This document shows, one piece after another, positions 36,130 through 44,841 of a DNA stretch of 58,729 nucleotides. The position numbers were made by a program, and so were the translations under genes. Under the pieces are notes generated by a model, which worked only from the letters and a program-made list of their open reading frames with translations, was not told the DNA's origin and ran no database searches. This DNA comes from CAZSHX01 sp964606895 (GTDB lineage Bacteria; Bacteroidota; Ignavibacteria; Kapaibacteriales; UBA2268): positions 1 to 58,729 of the forward strand of contig CAZSHX010000021.1 of assembly GCA_964606895.1 (NCBI GenBank), in the 5' to 3' direction. Every line of letters starts with the position of its first letter. The stretch's first letter is position 1.

Positions 36130-37221
36130 TTATTTTCTTACTATTTTTTTATTTTTTAACTGAAAAACATAAGCCAGAACTTGTGCCACAGTTTTGAAAA
36201 GATTCTCGGGAATTTCCTGATTTACCTCAATATTGAAAAACAAGGCTCTTGCCAAAGGAGGTTGCTGAATAACTAAAACATCGGATTCTTCTGCTATTTT
36301 AATAATTTGCTTAGCAAGAAAATCTGCCCCTTTAGCCATTAAAACAGGAGCCGCCATTGTTAAAGGGTCATATTTTAATGCGACAGCAAAGTGAGTCGGG
36401 TTAGTTATCACCACATCTGAAGTTTTAACATTTTTGAGCATGATGTTTCTTAATCTTGCACGCATAATGCTTCTGATTCTGGATTTAATTTTTGGGTCTC
36501 CCTCAGCCTGCTTTCCTTCTTCTTTAGTTTCCTGCTTTGTCATTTTCATGTCATTTTTGAATTTCCATTTTTGAAAAATGAAATCTGCGGCGGCGATTAG
36601 AATGTAAATAGCCCCGACTTTCATAGCAAGTTCAAGGCTGACAGACCCAAGAAAAGACCCGATTTCATTAAATGGTTTTTCGATAAGCTTAATCGCATTA
36701 TCAACATGCTTAATCATGACATTATAGACAACAACTCCAATGATTGACATCTTGGCAAAACTTTTCAGCAATTCAAAAGCTGATCGGCTGGAAAACATCA
36801 TCTTTTTTGCACCACTTATGGGATTCAGGATTGATTTCAGATTCAACCCTTCAGTAAACTTCTTTGTTGCGAAATGCAAACCGATTTGGCTGACTTCAGC
36901 CACAAAAATGATTGCGAATAATACTCCAAGAAGTGGAAGAAGAATTTTTCCCAGTATTAGAATAAACGAAAGATACAGAGATGCTGCATTTTTGTCTGTA
37001 ATATCAATAATGGAAGAATTTCTGAAAATATCTTTCATCAATAGCTGAACATTGTTTAACATCCCTGGACCAAAGGAATAGACCAGCCCCGACCCAACCA
37101 GCAGTACTACTGCAGATGTTACGTCTTGACTTTTTGAAACCTGACCTTTGTCTCTTGCCTCACCGAGGCGCTTACCGGACGCGGGTTCAGATTTTTCTTG
37201 TCCATCTGCATTTTCAGCCAC
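36130..37221 (-). CDS. flhB: Flagellar export switch protein FlhB
   Basis: This 363-residue protein has four membrane helices in the first 210 residues and a cytoplasmic domain with the self-cleaving NPTH motif (about 274-277, in VVITNPTHFAVALKYDP). Cleavage between Asn and Pro switches export from hook to filament subunits. The N-terminal KSEPASGKRLGEARDKGQVSKSQD is diagnostic. The C-terminal tail after the conserved domain is short. It lies between fliR and flhA in the expected order. Confidence 0.97.
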   Translation of the reverse strand: MAENADGQEKSEPASGKRLGEARDKGQVSKSQDVTSAVVLLVGSGLVYSFGPGMLNNVQLLMKDIFRNSSIIDITDKNAASLYLSFILILGKILLPLLGVLFAIIFVAEVSQIGLHFATKKFTEGLNLKSILNPISGAKKMMFSSRSAFELLKSFAKMSIIGVVVYNVMIKHVDNAIKLIEKPFNEIGSFLGSVSLELAMKVGAIYILIAAADFIFQKWKFKNDMKMTKQETKEEGKQAEGDPKIKSRIRSIMRARLRNIMLKNVKTSDVVITNPTHFAVALKYDPLTMAAPVLMAKGADFLAKQIIKIAEESDVLVIQQPPLARALFFNIEVNQEIPENLFKTVAQVLAYVFQLKNKKIVRK

Positions 37222-37259
37222 TTTTTCCTCTAATCAAAAAACATGTTTAAAAAAATATT

Positions 37260-38048
37260 CTAAAACTTCATTGTACCTATTAATCTCATCATCTCAACAT
37301 CAACTGTTTGCAAAGCATATTTTGCTACCATAACAAACAATGGAGTTGTAATCATCAGCATTATCAATCCTACACCAATTTTTATCTGTAAACTCAGAAC
37401 AAAAATATTGGTTTGTGGAGCAACCCTTGCCAGAAAACTTAATGCAAGGTTAGTCATAAACAGTGCCGCGAGAACAGGAGCCGACATTTTTATTCCCAAT
37501 ATCATAATTGTGGTTGCAATCTTTATAAATACTGTTATGCTTGATTCTGTTAAAACAAATTTACCTATTGGGATTACCTTGACGCTTGTGTAGATTGCTT
37601 CAATCAAATAATGATGTCCATTAATCAGCAGGAAAATCATTAAGGCAACCATATCGAAAAACTCTCCGACCAAAGTAGGTGAATTTTCTGCCGCATTAAA
37701 CAATAATCCTGTCTGATAACCCATATCAAAATCAATCATTCCTCCGGCAAATCTTGCCGCCCAGAAAACGATATTAGCGGCAAAACCAAGGGCAACTCCA
37801 ACGAAAAATTCTTTGAAAACAAGGTAAACGATATTCCACAAATGCAAATCAATCTGAGGTTGCTCTTTCCAAAAGACTGTTGTAACAGACATGGCAAGAA
37901 TAACAGCAATCATCACTTTCATTTGGGGAATAATTGCCGCACTTTTAAAAAACGGACCCGATACGAAAACCCCAGAAATCCTAACAAAAAAGAGGATACC
38001 AATAATAAACTTCCCGGAAAGAAAAAATATGGTTACATCATCTATCAT
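37260..38048 (-). CDS. fliR: Flagellar export apparatus protein FliR
   Basis: This 262-residue membrane protein is part of the FliP5-FliQ4-FliR1 export gate. It has about six hydrophobic segments and the conserved GFAANIVFWAARFAGGMIDFDMGYQTG block, followed by FFDMVALMIFLLINGHH. Length is typical. Its start overlaps the fliQ stop by four bases, so the two are translationally coupled. Confidence 0.96.
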   Translation of the reverse strand: MIDDVTIFFLSGKFIIGILFFVRISGVFVSGPFFKSAAIIPQMKVMIAVILAMSVTTVFWKEQPQIDLHLWNIVYLVFKEFFVGVALGFAANIVFWAARFAGGMIDFDMGYQTGLLFNAAENSPTLVGEFFDMVALMIFLLINGHHYLIEAIYTSVKVIPIGKFVLTESSITVFIKIATTIMILGIKMSAPVLAALFMTNLALSFLARVAPQTNIFVLSLQIKIGVGLIMLMITTPLFVMVAKYALQTVDVEMMRLIGTMKF

Positions 38049-38311
38049 TTAATATTCGGTATCATCTTAATTATTTCGATTGTAAAGGTTTTCATGTTTT
38101 GTAACATAAAAGGCATAACTAAAACGCTGACTATGAAAACCGCTATCAGCTTCGGTACAAAAGTTAAGGTCTGTTCCGAGATCGAAGTAGCCGCCTGAAA
38201 AATCGAAATAATCAGACCGACTATTAGCGATACTAGGAGTAAAGGACCACTTATCAGTAGTACATAATAAAATGCATCCTTGACGAGCTGAACTACCATT
38301 TGTTCTGTCAT
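38045..38311 (-). CDS. fliQ: Flagellar export apparatus protein FliQ
   Basis: This 88-residue protein has two membrane helices (about 15-37 and 52-75). The loop FQAATSISEQTLTFVPKL between them is highly conserved in FliQ and forms the closing M-gasket region of the export gate. Size and position between fliP and fliR are as expected. Confidence 0.97.
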   Translation of the reverse strand: MTEQMVVQLVKDAFYYVLLISGPLLLVSLIVGLIISIFQAATSISEQTLTFVPKLIAVFIVSVLVMPFMLQNMKTFTIEIIKMIPNIK

Positions 38312-38344
38312 TATTTATAATCCCGTATTTTTTTAATAATATTG

Positions 38345-39115
38345 TCATTTCATAATTCCTTTCATAAGTGAATCTATAACCAAATACCACCCGTCCACTA
38401 AAATAAACAGCAGTACTTTAATCGGCAATGATATAAGCTGAGGCGGCAAAAGGAACATTCCAAGCGACATTAATGTGCTTGCAATAACCATATCCAAAAC
38501 CAAGAATGGAATAAACAGCAAGAATCCAATTTGAAAAGCAATTTTTAATTCGCTGATTGAGAACGCAGGAATAATTGTGAGGGTTGAAATTTCATCAATG
38601 TTTTTCGGTCTTTCTTTTCCTGAGAGTTTGACGAAAAGTCCAAGATCTTCTTCGCGTGTGTGCTTTAGCATGAACGCCCTGAAGGGAGCTACTATTTTCT
38701 CAATTGCCACCTGTTGAGTTATTTCTTCCTTCATGTATGGCTGAAGACCTTCGCGATTAGCCTGATCAAGCACAGGCTGCATTACAAATAAAGTAAGAAA
38801 CAATGCCAGACCTGTAATCATCTGGCTGGGCGGTTGAGTTTGCGTACCAAGTGCCTGCTTCAAAAAGTGAAAAACAATTATAATTCTTGTGAAGCAGGTC
38901 ATCATTATCAGCAAGGATGGTGCTACTGTTAGCACCGTCATAACCATAAGGATTTGTATGGTCAATCCAAAATCATCTTTGCTTTGGCTTTTGTCCATAG
39001 AGATTGATAGCTTTGGCAAAGAGAAACTCTGTTGCTGTGCGATGGAGTTTGAGCCGTAAGCAAAAATTAACGAAAAAATTATCAGAAATTTTATATGCAG
39101 TGCTTTAATTTTCAC
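38345..39115 (-). CDS. fliP: Flagellar export apparatus protein FliP
   Basis: This 256-residue export gate protein has a cleavable-type signal sequence (hydrophobic stretch up to about residue 26), as FliP usually has. Conserved blocks are LTVAPSLLIMMTCFTRIIIVFHFLKQALGTQ, PPSQMITGLALFLTLFVMQP and IGFLLFIPFLVLDMVIASTLMSLGM. It is the first gene of the fliPQR-flhBA series. A sigma-54 promoter lies 50-65 bases upstream. FliO was not recognised upstream. Confidence 0.97.
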   Translation of the reverse strand: MKIKALHIKFLIIFSLIFAYGSNSIAQQQSFSLPKLSISMDKSQSKDDFGLTIQILMVMTVLTVAPSLLIMMTCFTRIIIVFHFLKQALGTQTQPPSQMITGLALFLTLFVMQPVLDQANREGLQPYMKEEITQQVAIEKIVAPFRAFMLKHTREEDLGLFVKLSGKERPKNIDEISTLTIIPAFSISELKIAFQIGFLLFIPFLVLDMVIASTLMSLGMFLLPPQLISLPIKVLLFILVDGWYLVIDSLMKGIMK

Positions 39116-39164
39116 TATTTTTACATCTAAAGTAATATATAATTATTAATTACAAACTCACTAT

Positions 39165-39180
39165 GACAATTGATGTGCCA
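39165..39180 (-). promoter_or_regulatory. Sigma-54 promoter of fliPQR-flhBA
   Basis: The minus strand reads TGGCACATCAATTGTC, matching TGGCACRN4TTGCW except for T at the last -12 base (GG-N10-GT). It shares this variation with the flagellin promoter. Transcription would start near 39153, about 38 bases before the fliP ATG. Confidence comes from sequence, spacing and the fact that the genes downstream are flagellar. Confidence 0.65.
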
Positions 39181-39335
39181 CAAAGATATTTGAAATTTAA
39201 TGATTTGTAAGTGATTGAAGAATATGAAGATATGAATGAGACATGGAAAAGCTTCTAATTATTATATGTATTAGAAAAATACTAATGGTTAGCAATATTG
39301 TTGAAATACGAACAATTGTCTAATTGTGGGCAATA

Positions 39336-40109
39336 TTAGACTATTAGTTTTCTGGACCTCATTTCCTGAGCAATTCTTTTGGGGAAGTTTGTTACTATTG
39401 CATGAACATTGTACTGCAAAATTTTATCAAGGTCAGCAGAACTATCAATCGAATATACTCCGATATATAAATTGTTAGTATCGCAGTCGGTTGAGATTTG
39501 TTCGTTAATTTCATCAAGACTGCAAACGAACGCCTCAATTCCGATAGATTTGGATATGACAGATGGAAGAGTATTGTCCTTTGGAATTCTGATTCCTGCG
39601 ATATGGTATCGGCTGTCGAAAGATTTGATTTCTTTTAGTGAGTTATAATAAAATGATGAAAAAAGAATATTATCCTGAAAATCATTTTTCTTGACAATCT
39701 CCATAATACGATTTATACCGTCGGACTCAATATCAGAACTAATGTTTTTTACTTCGATATTTATATAAGCCTTTCCTTTGATGAGTTCAAATATTTCTTC
39801 AAGAGTAGGGACTTTTTCATTTTTAAATTTCGAATCAAACCATGAGCCCGCATCAAGCCTTTTAATATCTTCAAGATTCATCCGACTTGCAAATCCCGAG
39901 CCATCAGAAGTTCTGCTGACTCCTTTGTCGTGAAAAGCAACAACATGCCCATCGGCTGTTAACTGAACATCAGATTCAATCATCTTTGCTCCGCAGTCCA
40001 AAGCTTCCCGATATGCCACAAGTGTATTCTCGGGGGCTGTTCCCGATGAACCTCTGTGGGCTACTATAAAATATTCATTTTCCTTTACAAATTCATCTAA
40101 TTTTTTCAT
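39336..40109 (-). CDS. Glycerophosphodiester phosphodiesterase
   Basis: Hydrolyses glycerophosphodiesters to glycerol-3-phosphate and an alcohol. The 257-residue TIM barrel has the catalytic set His18-Arg19 (AHRGSSG), Glu27-Asn28 (APENT), Glu45 and Asp47 (MIESDVQLT), and His60-Asp61 (VAFHDKGVSR). A further IEVKN strand supplies a metal ligand. No signal peptide is seen from the ATG at 40109, so it is probably cytoplasmic, like UgpQ. That start is preferred because family members begin just before the first barrel strand; the longer frame adds 18 residues. It stands alone, divergent from the sensor kinase gene. Confidence 0.93.
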   Translation of the reverse strand: MKKLDEFVKENEYFIVAHRGSSGTAPENTLVAYREALDCGAKMIESDVQLTADGHVVAFHDKGVSRTSDGSGFASRMNLEDIKRLDAGSWFDSKFKNEKVPTLEEIFELIKGKAYINIEVKNISSDIESDGINRIMEIVKKNDFQDNILFSSFYYNSLKEIKSFDSRYHIAGIRIPKDNTLPSVISKSIGIEAFVCSLDEINEQISTDCDTNNLYIGVYSIDSSADLDKILQYNVHAIVTNFPKRIAQEMRSRKLIV

Positions 40110-40365
40110 AGGATTTTCATTAAAATTACAATAAAAGACATCAAATATAACAAAATTTTTCAAGATTTATTTTAATCTTTTATTTTCGGGGATGAAAAAG
40201 AAAGAAATATTTGGAAAGATTTGTGTGCTGATTATACTCATTTAATATGACTGATGTTAATATTTAACAAAATATACGCTGTTTTGGATAAAATTAGCTA
40301 TGTATATCTAAAGATTTGTAAATTTATTCCGATTATTGTTATTGAATCATTGAAAATTAATGTAA

Positions 40366-42942
40366 ATGTTCGAAAACATAGCCATCATATTGTCCGTTTT
40401 GTTATCAATAACTAATTTAGTTATAACTTTTTTCATTGGAAAAACTAATAAGCTTCAGAACTTGTTTTCTTTCCTCATTTCTGCAGGATTGATAACCTTT
40501 TTTCTCTTCTTTTCAAAGAAATCACCATCAACCGAAACTTCAATTATTCCTGTAATGGCTTTAACTATATCATTGTTAATATCATTTTCTTTTTTTCAGC
40601 AAATTAAATTCAGAAAAAAGAATTCCCAAAGCGAAGAAGAACAAGCTGAAGAAGTGGGGATAAGTGCTGATGCCTTGGTCGAATCTGAGAAGAGATTAAT
40701 TAAAGCTCAGGAAATTGCTCAGGTTGGGAATTGGGAACTTGAAATCGGGAGTAAAACTATTTGGGGTTCACAGCAAGCTTTCAATATTTACGGACTTTCT
40801 CATGAATCATCTGTAATCCCTCTATCAGAAATTCAATCAGTTGTTTGCGAGGATGACAGAAATTCATTGAACATTGCACTTCACGAACTAATTCATTCAG
40901 AAAAAAGGTATGATGTTGAATTTAGAATAACAACTCCGTCAGGAGAAAAGAGATACATTCATTCAGTTGCAGAACTTGTTAAAAATGATGAAAATAAACC
41001 AATAAAAGTTGTTGGAGTCTTGCAGGACATGACTGATAGAAAGAAAAGCGAGAATCAGCTCCTGCTGAATAAGGTTCGACTCGAAGCAATGGTTGAACTT
41101 ATGGGGATGAGTAACAGAAGTATCAAAGAAATTGTTGATTTTTCTCTTGAAAAGTCAATTGAAATAACTGAAAGCAAAATGGGCTACCTTGCTTTTTTGA
41201 GTGAAGATGAATCGGTTCTTAATATGCACTCATGGACAAAATCAGCTTTGGCTGAATGCGAGATAATAGATAAACCCCTTAGTTATTTAGTTTCTGAAAC
41301 AGGTTTATGGGGAGAAGCAATCCGACAGAGAAAACCTGTTATGACAAACGATTACAACGCCCCCTGTCCAAACAAAAAAGGGTATCCTGATGGTCACGTT
41401 AAGATTGACAGGCACATGAATATCCCAATTTTTGATGATGATAAGATTGTCGTTCTCATTGGAGTGGGTAATAAAGATGACGATTACAACGATACAGATA
41501 TCCTTCAGCTTAAACTTTTCATGAATGAGATGTGGGCTTTGGTCAGAAGAATTAAGGCAGAAGAAGCCTTGAAGGAAAGCGAAATAAAGTTCAGTTCAAT
41601 TTTCTCTCAACTACCCGTAGGAATTTACAGAAGCACTCAGGATGGCAAAATACTTTTTGCAAATCAGGCACTTGCCGATATCTTTGGCTATGACTCAGTT
41701 GATGAGATTTTGAATGTTTTTACTCACGATACGTATGTTTCCATTGACCAAAGAGAGCAAATTATTAAAAAATGGAATGAGGATAATAATTCCAAATCAT
41801 ATCATGTCTTTGATCTAAATCTGATTACCAAGGATAATCGAAAAATTTGGGTTCGGAATACTGAACGGGCAATCTATGGCGAAAATGGTGAGATTCAATA
41901 TTTAGACGGAACAATTGAAGACATTACAATCAAAAAAGTTTCTGATGAAAGGATTAGAAGTCTTAATGAGGAACTTGAACAGAAAGTGATTGAAAGAACT
42001 ATTAAGTTGAATGAAGCTCTCAGGCAACTGGAAGATACAAATGAAGAATTCAGGTCGTTGAATCAGGACATTGCAGAAGAATCACAAAAGTTGTTAAATC
42101 TTAACGACAAACTGGCTATTAAAGAGCAGGAACTTACTACGCTTAATAAGGAACTTGAGGATAGAGTGACTGAAAGAACTTCGGAGCTGAATGAAGTTCT
42201 TGAACGTTTGGAAGATGTCAGCAAATTAAATTCAATCGTTCTGTCAAACCTCGGTCATGAGTTAAGAACCCCTCTTAACGGAATTCTTGGTTTTACAAAT
42301 ATTTTGATTGGCGAAATAACCGATGACGACCATCTGGAATGTCTTGCCGCAATTAAAACTTCAGGCGACAGACTCAGAAACACTTTGAACTCTCTCCTTG
42401 TTCTAACTGAACTGGAAGCAGGCAAAACTCAGCTCGATTTTGAATTCTTCAATCTGGTTGACTATGCCAATCACTATTTTTATACCATGAAGGATTCAAT
42501 AAGCTTAGAGAATTTGAATTTCGAATTAATTAAGAAAAATGAAGAAATTGATGTTTATCTTAGCGAATATTTGCTGACACAGATTCTCTTCAATTTGATT
42601 GATAATGCTATCAAATTTACACAGGAGGGAAGCATAACAATCGAATTGGATAAAATTAATAAAAATGGAACTGACTTTGCTGTTATGAGTATCATTGATA
42701 CAGGTAGCGGTATTTCTGAAGAGAAACAATCGAAAATATTTGAGCCTTTCCGTCAGGTCAGCGAAGGAATTGACCGCACACATGAAGGTGTAGGTCTCGG
42801 TCTTACTATTACCAAGAAAATGGTTGAATTGATGAATGGAAGTATTGAAGTTGAAAGCAAGGAAAATGAAGGAACAAGATTTTCTCTCTATTTTGATATC
42901 AGTCAGCGACCAAAATCTGTTGAATTCTCGATTGATGAATAA
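40366..42942 (+). CDS. PAS/GAF sensor histidine kinase with duplicated signalling helix
   Basis: This 858-residue membrane kinase has three hydrophobic N-terminal helices (about 1-80). A PAS domain follows (about 108-225, NWELEIGSKTIW), then a GAF domain (about 235-395), a second PAS (about 405-525) and a long coiled coil (about 530-625). The HisKA domain has the phospho-acceptor His631 in GHELRTPLNG. The HATPase domain has an N-box (Asn747 in LIDNAIKFT), DTGSGISEEKQSKIFEPFRQ and GVGLGLTITKKM. The coiled coil contains two copies of a LEQKVIERTIKLNEAL-type helix. No receiver domain is fused and no response regulator gene is adjacent, so the signal and partner are unknown. Confidence 0.93.
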   Translation: MFENIAIILSVLLSITNLVITFFIGKTNKLQNLFSFLISAGLITFFLFFSKKSPSTETSIIPVMALTISLLISFSFFQQIKFRKKNSQSEEEQAEEVGISADALVESEKRLIKAQEIAQVGNWELEIGSKTIWGSQQAFNIYGLSHESSVIPLSEIQSVVCEDDRNSLNIALHELIHSEKRYDVEFRITTPSGEKRYIHSVAELVKNDENKPIKVVGVLQDMTDRKKSENQLLLNKVRLEAMVELMGMSNRSIKEIVDFSLEKSIEITESKMGYLAFLSEDESVLNMHSWTKSALAECEIIDKPLSYLVSETGLWGEAIRQRKPVMTNDYNAPCPNKKGYPDGHVKIDRHMNIPIFDDDKIVVLIGVGNKDDDYNDTDILQLKLFMNEMWALVRRIKAEEALKESEIKFSSIFSQLPVGIYRSTQDGKILFANQALADIFGYDSVDEILNVFTHDTYVSIDQREQIIKKWNEDNNSKSYHVFDLNLITKDNRKIWVRNTERAIYGENGEIQYLDGTIEDITIKKVSDERIRSLNEELEQKVIERTIKLNEALRQLEDTNEEFRSLNQDIAEESQKLLNLNDKLAIKEQELTTLNKELEDRVTERTSELNEVLERLEDVSKLNSIVLSNLGHELRTPLNGILGFTNILIGEITDDDHLECLAAIKTSGDRLRNTLNSLLVLTELEAGKTQLDFEFFNLVDYANHYFYTMKDSISLENLNFELIKKNEEIDVYLSEYLLTQILFNLIDNAIKFTQEGSITIELDKINKNGTDFAVMSIIDTGSGISEEKQSKIFEPFRQVSEGIDRTHEGVGLGLTITKKMVELMNGSIEVESKENEGTRFSLYFDISQRPKSVEFSIDE

Positions 42943-43041
42943 TTTCATCGTGAACTTCCCTTAAATACTCACTTTTTTTAAAACAATTCTTCCGAAAAAT
43001 CGTTTTTGCTGTCACTTTATTGATAAAGATTTGAAGATATC

Positions 43042-43965
43042 ATGAACGATAAAATAAATAGACTTTTTGAGCTTAAAAAGCAAAGGAACGCCGTAATTCT
43101 TGCTCATTATTATCAGGATGATAATATCCAGGATGTTGCTGATTTTCTTGGTGATTCGCTTGCTTTAGCTCAAGCCGCAAAAAAAACTACTGCCGATGTC
43201 ATTCTATTCTGCGGGGTTCACTTTATGGCTGAAACTGCCAAAATTCTGAATCCTACAAAAATTGTTGTTATTCCCGATTTGAATGCAGGTTGCTCTTTAG
43301 CCGACAGTGCACCCGAAAAAGAGTTCAGAGAGTGGATTACTGCTCATCCTGACCATACCATTATTTCTTATATAAACTGTTCTGCGGCTGTCAAATCCAT
43401 GTCGGACATTATCTGTACATCCTCTAATGCCGAAAAAATTATCAATTCAGTTCCTCTTGGCGAGAAAATTCTTTTTGCTCCCGATAAATATTTGGGCGGC
43501 TATCTGAAAAAGAAAACAGACAGGGATATGGAGTTATGGAATGGCTCGTGCCAAGTGCATGAATATTTTTCTGAGCTTGAACTTATGAATTTAATGAACC
43601 TGCATCCTCAGGCTTTGGTTCTTGCTCATCCTGAGTGTCCCGAAAATATATTGAATTATGCTGATTATATCGGCTCAACCACAGGAATTATTGATTTTGC
43701 CGCAAAATCTTCGCAAGTTGAGTTTATTATTCTTACTGAACCAGGTTTAATTCATCAGATACAGAAAATGACCACCGGAAAAACTTTCTACACAGCACCA
43801 AATGTTAACGGATGCAGTTGCAATGAATGTCCTCACATGAGACTGAACACGATTGATAAAATGATTTCAGCACTCGAAACTCTTCAACCTGAAATAATTC
43901 TTCCCGAGGAAATCAGGCTGAAGGCTTTGAAACCGCTTGAAAGAATGCTTGAATTAAGTAAATAA
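43042..43965 (+). CDS. nadA: Quinolinate synthase
   Basis: Condenses iminoaspartate with dihydroxyacetone phosphate to quinolinate, using a [4Fe-4S] cluster. The 307-residue length is that of the compact NadA group. Likely cluster ligands are Cys84 in NAGCSLAD, the Cys in GSCQVHE, and one Cys in the NGCSCNECPHM segment. AHYYQDDNIQDVADFLGDSL near the start is highly typical. It is the first gene of nadA-nadC-nadB, with nadC starting 15 bases later. Confidence 0.97.
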   Translation: MNDKINRLFELKKQRNAVILAHYYQDDNIQDVADFLGDSLALAQAAKKTTADVILFCGVHFMAETAKILNPTKIVVIPDLNAGCSLADSAPEKEFREWITAHPDHTIISYINCSAAVKSMSDIICTSSNAEKIINSVPLGEKILFAPDKYLGGYLKKKTDRDMELWNGSCQVHEYFSELELMNLMNLHPQALVLAHPECPENILNYADYIGSTTGIIDFAAKSSQVEFIILTEPGLIHQIQKMTTGKTFYTAPNVNGCSCNECPHMRLNTIDKMISALETLQPEIILPEEIRLKALKPLERMLELSK

Positions 43966-43980
43966 ATATTATTCTGAATT

Positions 43981-44841
43981 ATGATTCTTTACGAACAACA
44001 TACTGTACTACCCGAAACTTACATCAAAGCCAAAATTTCTGAATTTTTGAAGGAAGATATTCCGACTATTGATGTAACTACTTCAGCTCTTTATTCATCT
44101 GAATTAAAATCAAAAGCCTATCTGCAAGCAGAAGAAGATTTGGTTTTTGCGGGCAAAACTATTTTGCCCTATTTTTATTCCGCAGATTCATCTTTAAAAA
44201 TTCATTTTAATGATGGCGATTTTGTTGCGGATAAAGCAATAATTGCCGAAATTGAAGCTTCTGCTATTGAAATCCTGACAACCGAGCGTGTTATGCTGAA
44301 TCTTATCCAGCGGCTCTGCGGAATTGGCACTTTAACAAAAAAGTATGCTGATATAGCAAAACCATATAGTGTGAAAATTCTCGATACAAGGAAGACTACT
44401 CCCGGTTTAAGGCTTTTTGAAAAATTTGCAGTTACCGCAGGGGGTGGGTTCAACCACAGGCTTGACCTTTCTTCGGGTGTATTAATTAAAGATAACCACA
44501 TAAAAGCCGCGGGTAGTATCACAAATGCTGTTAATAAAATTAAGTCACAGAATTACAATTTGCCCATTGAAGTCGAAGTCGAGAATTTCGATGAAATTAA
44601 CGAAGGTCTGCACGCAGGAGCAGATGGTTTTCTTCTTGATAATATGAAACCCGACATAGTTGCAGAGGCAGTGAAGATAATCCGGAATTTTCAGCAGAAA
44701 AAGCAGATATTCATAGAAGCTTCGGGCGGCATTAATCTTACAAATTTATTAGGATATATGACCACAGGTGTTGATGCCGTTTCGACAGGTGCTTTAACCC
44801 ATAGCGTAAAAAGTTCAAATATTCATCTGGAGTTTGAATAA
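43981..44841 (+). CDS. nadC: Nicotinate-nucleotide pyrophosphorylase (quinolinate phosphoribosyltransferase)
   Basis: Joins quinolinate and PRPP to nicotinate mononucleotide, with loss of CO2. The 286-residue protein contains ERVMLNLIQRLCGIGTLTKKY, ILDTRKTTPGLRLFEKFAV with the quinolinate-binding Arg/Lys residues, LIKDNHIKAAG, and EVEVENFDE...LLDNM. Length and order of motifs are standard. Its stop shares one base with the nadB start (TAATG), so translation is coupled. Confidence 0.97.
   Translation: MILYEQHTVLPETYIKAKISEFLKEDIPTIDVTTSALYSSELKSKAYLQAEEDLVFAGKTILPYFYSADSSLKIHFNDGDFVADKAIIAEIEASAIEILTTERVMLNLIQRLCGIGTLTKKYADIAKPYSVKILDTRKTTPGLRLFEKFAVTAGGGFNHRLDLSSGVLIKDNHIKAAGSITNAVNKIKSQNYNLPIEVEVENFDEINEGLHAGADGFLLDNMKPDIVAEAVKIIRNFQQKKQIFIEASGGINLTNLLGYMTTGVDAVSTGALTHSVKSSNIHLEFE

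Noticed and set aside
40164..40365. Search for a sigma-54 site before the sensor kinase (TGGATAAAATTAGCT)
   Set aside because: The GG to GC spacing is nine, not ten, and the flanking bases do not match.
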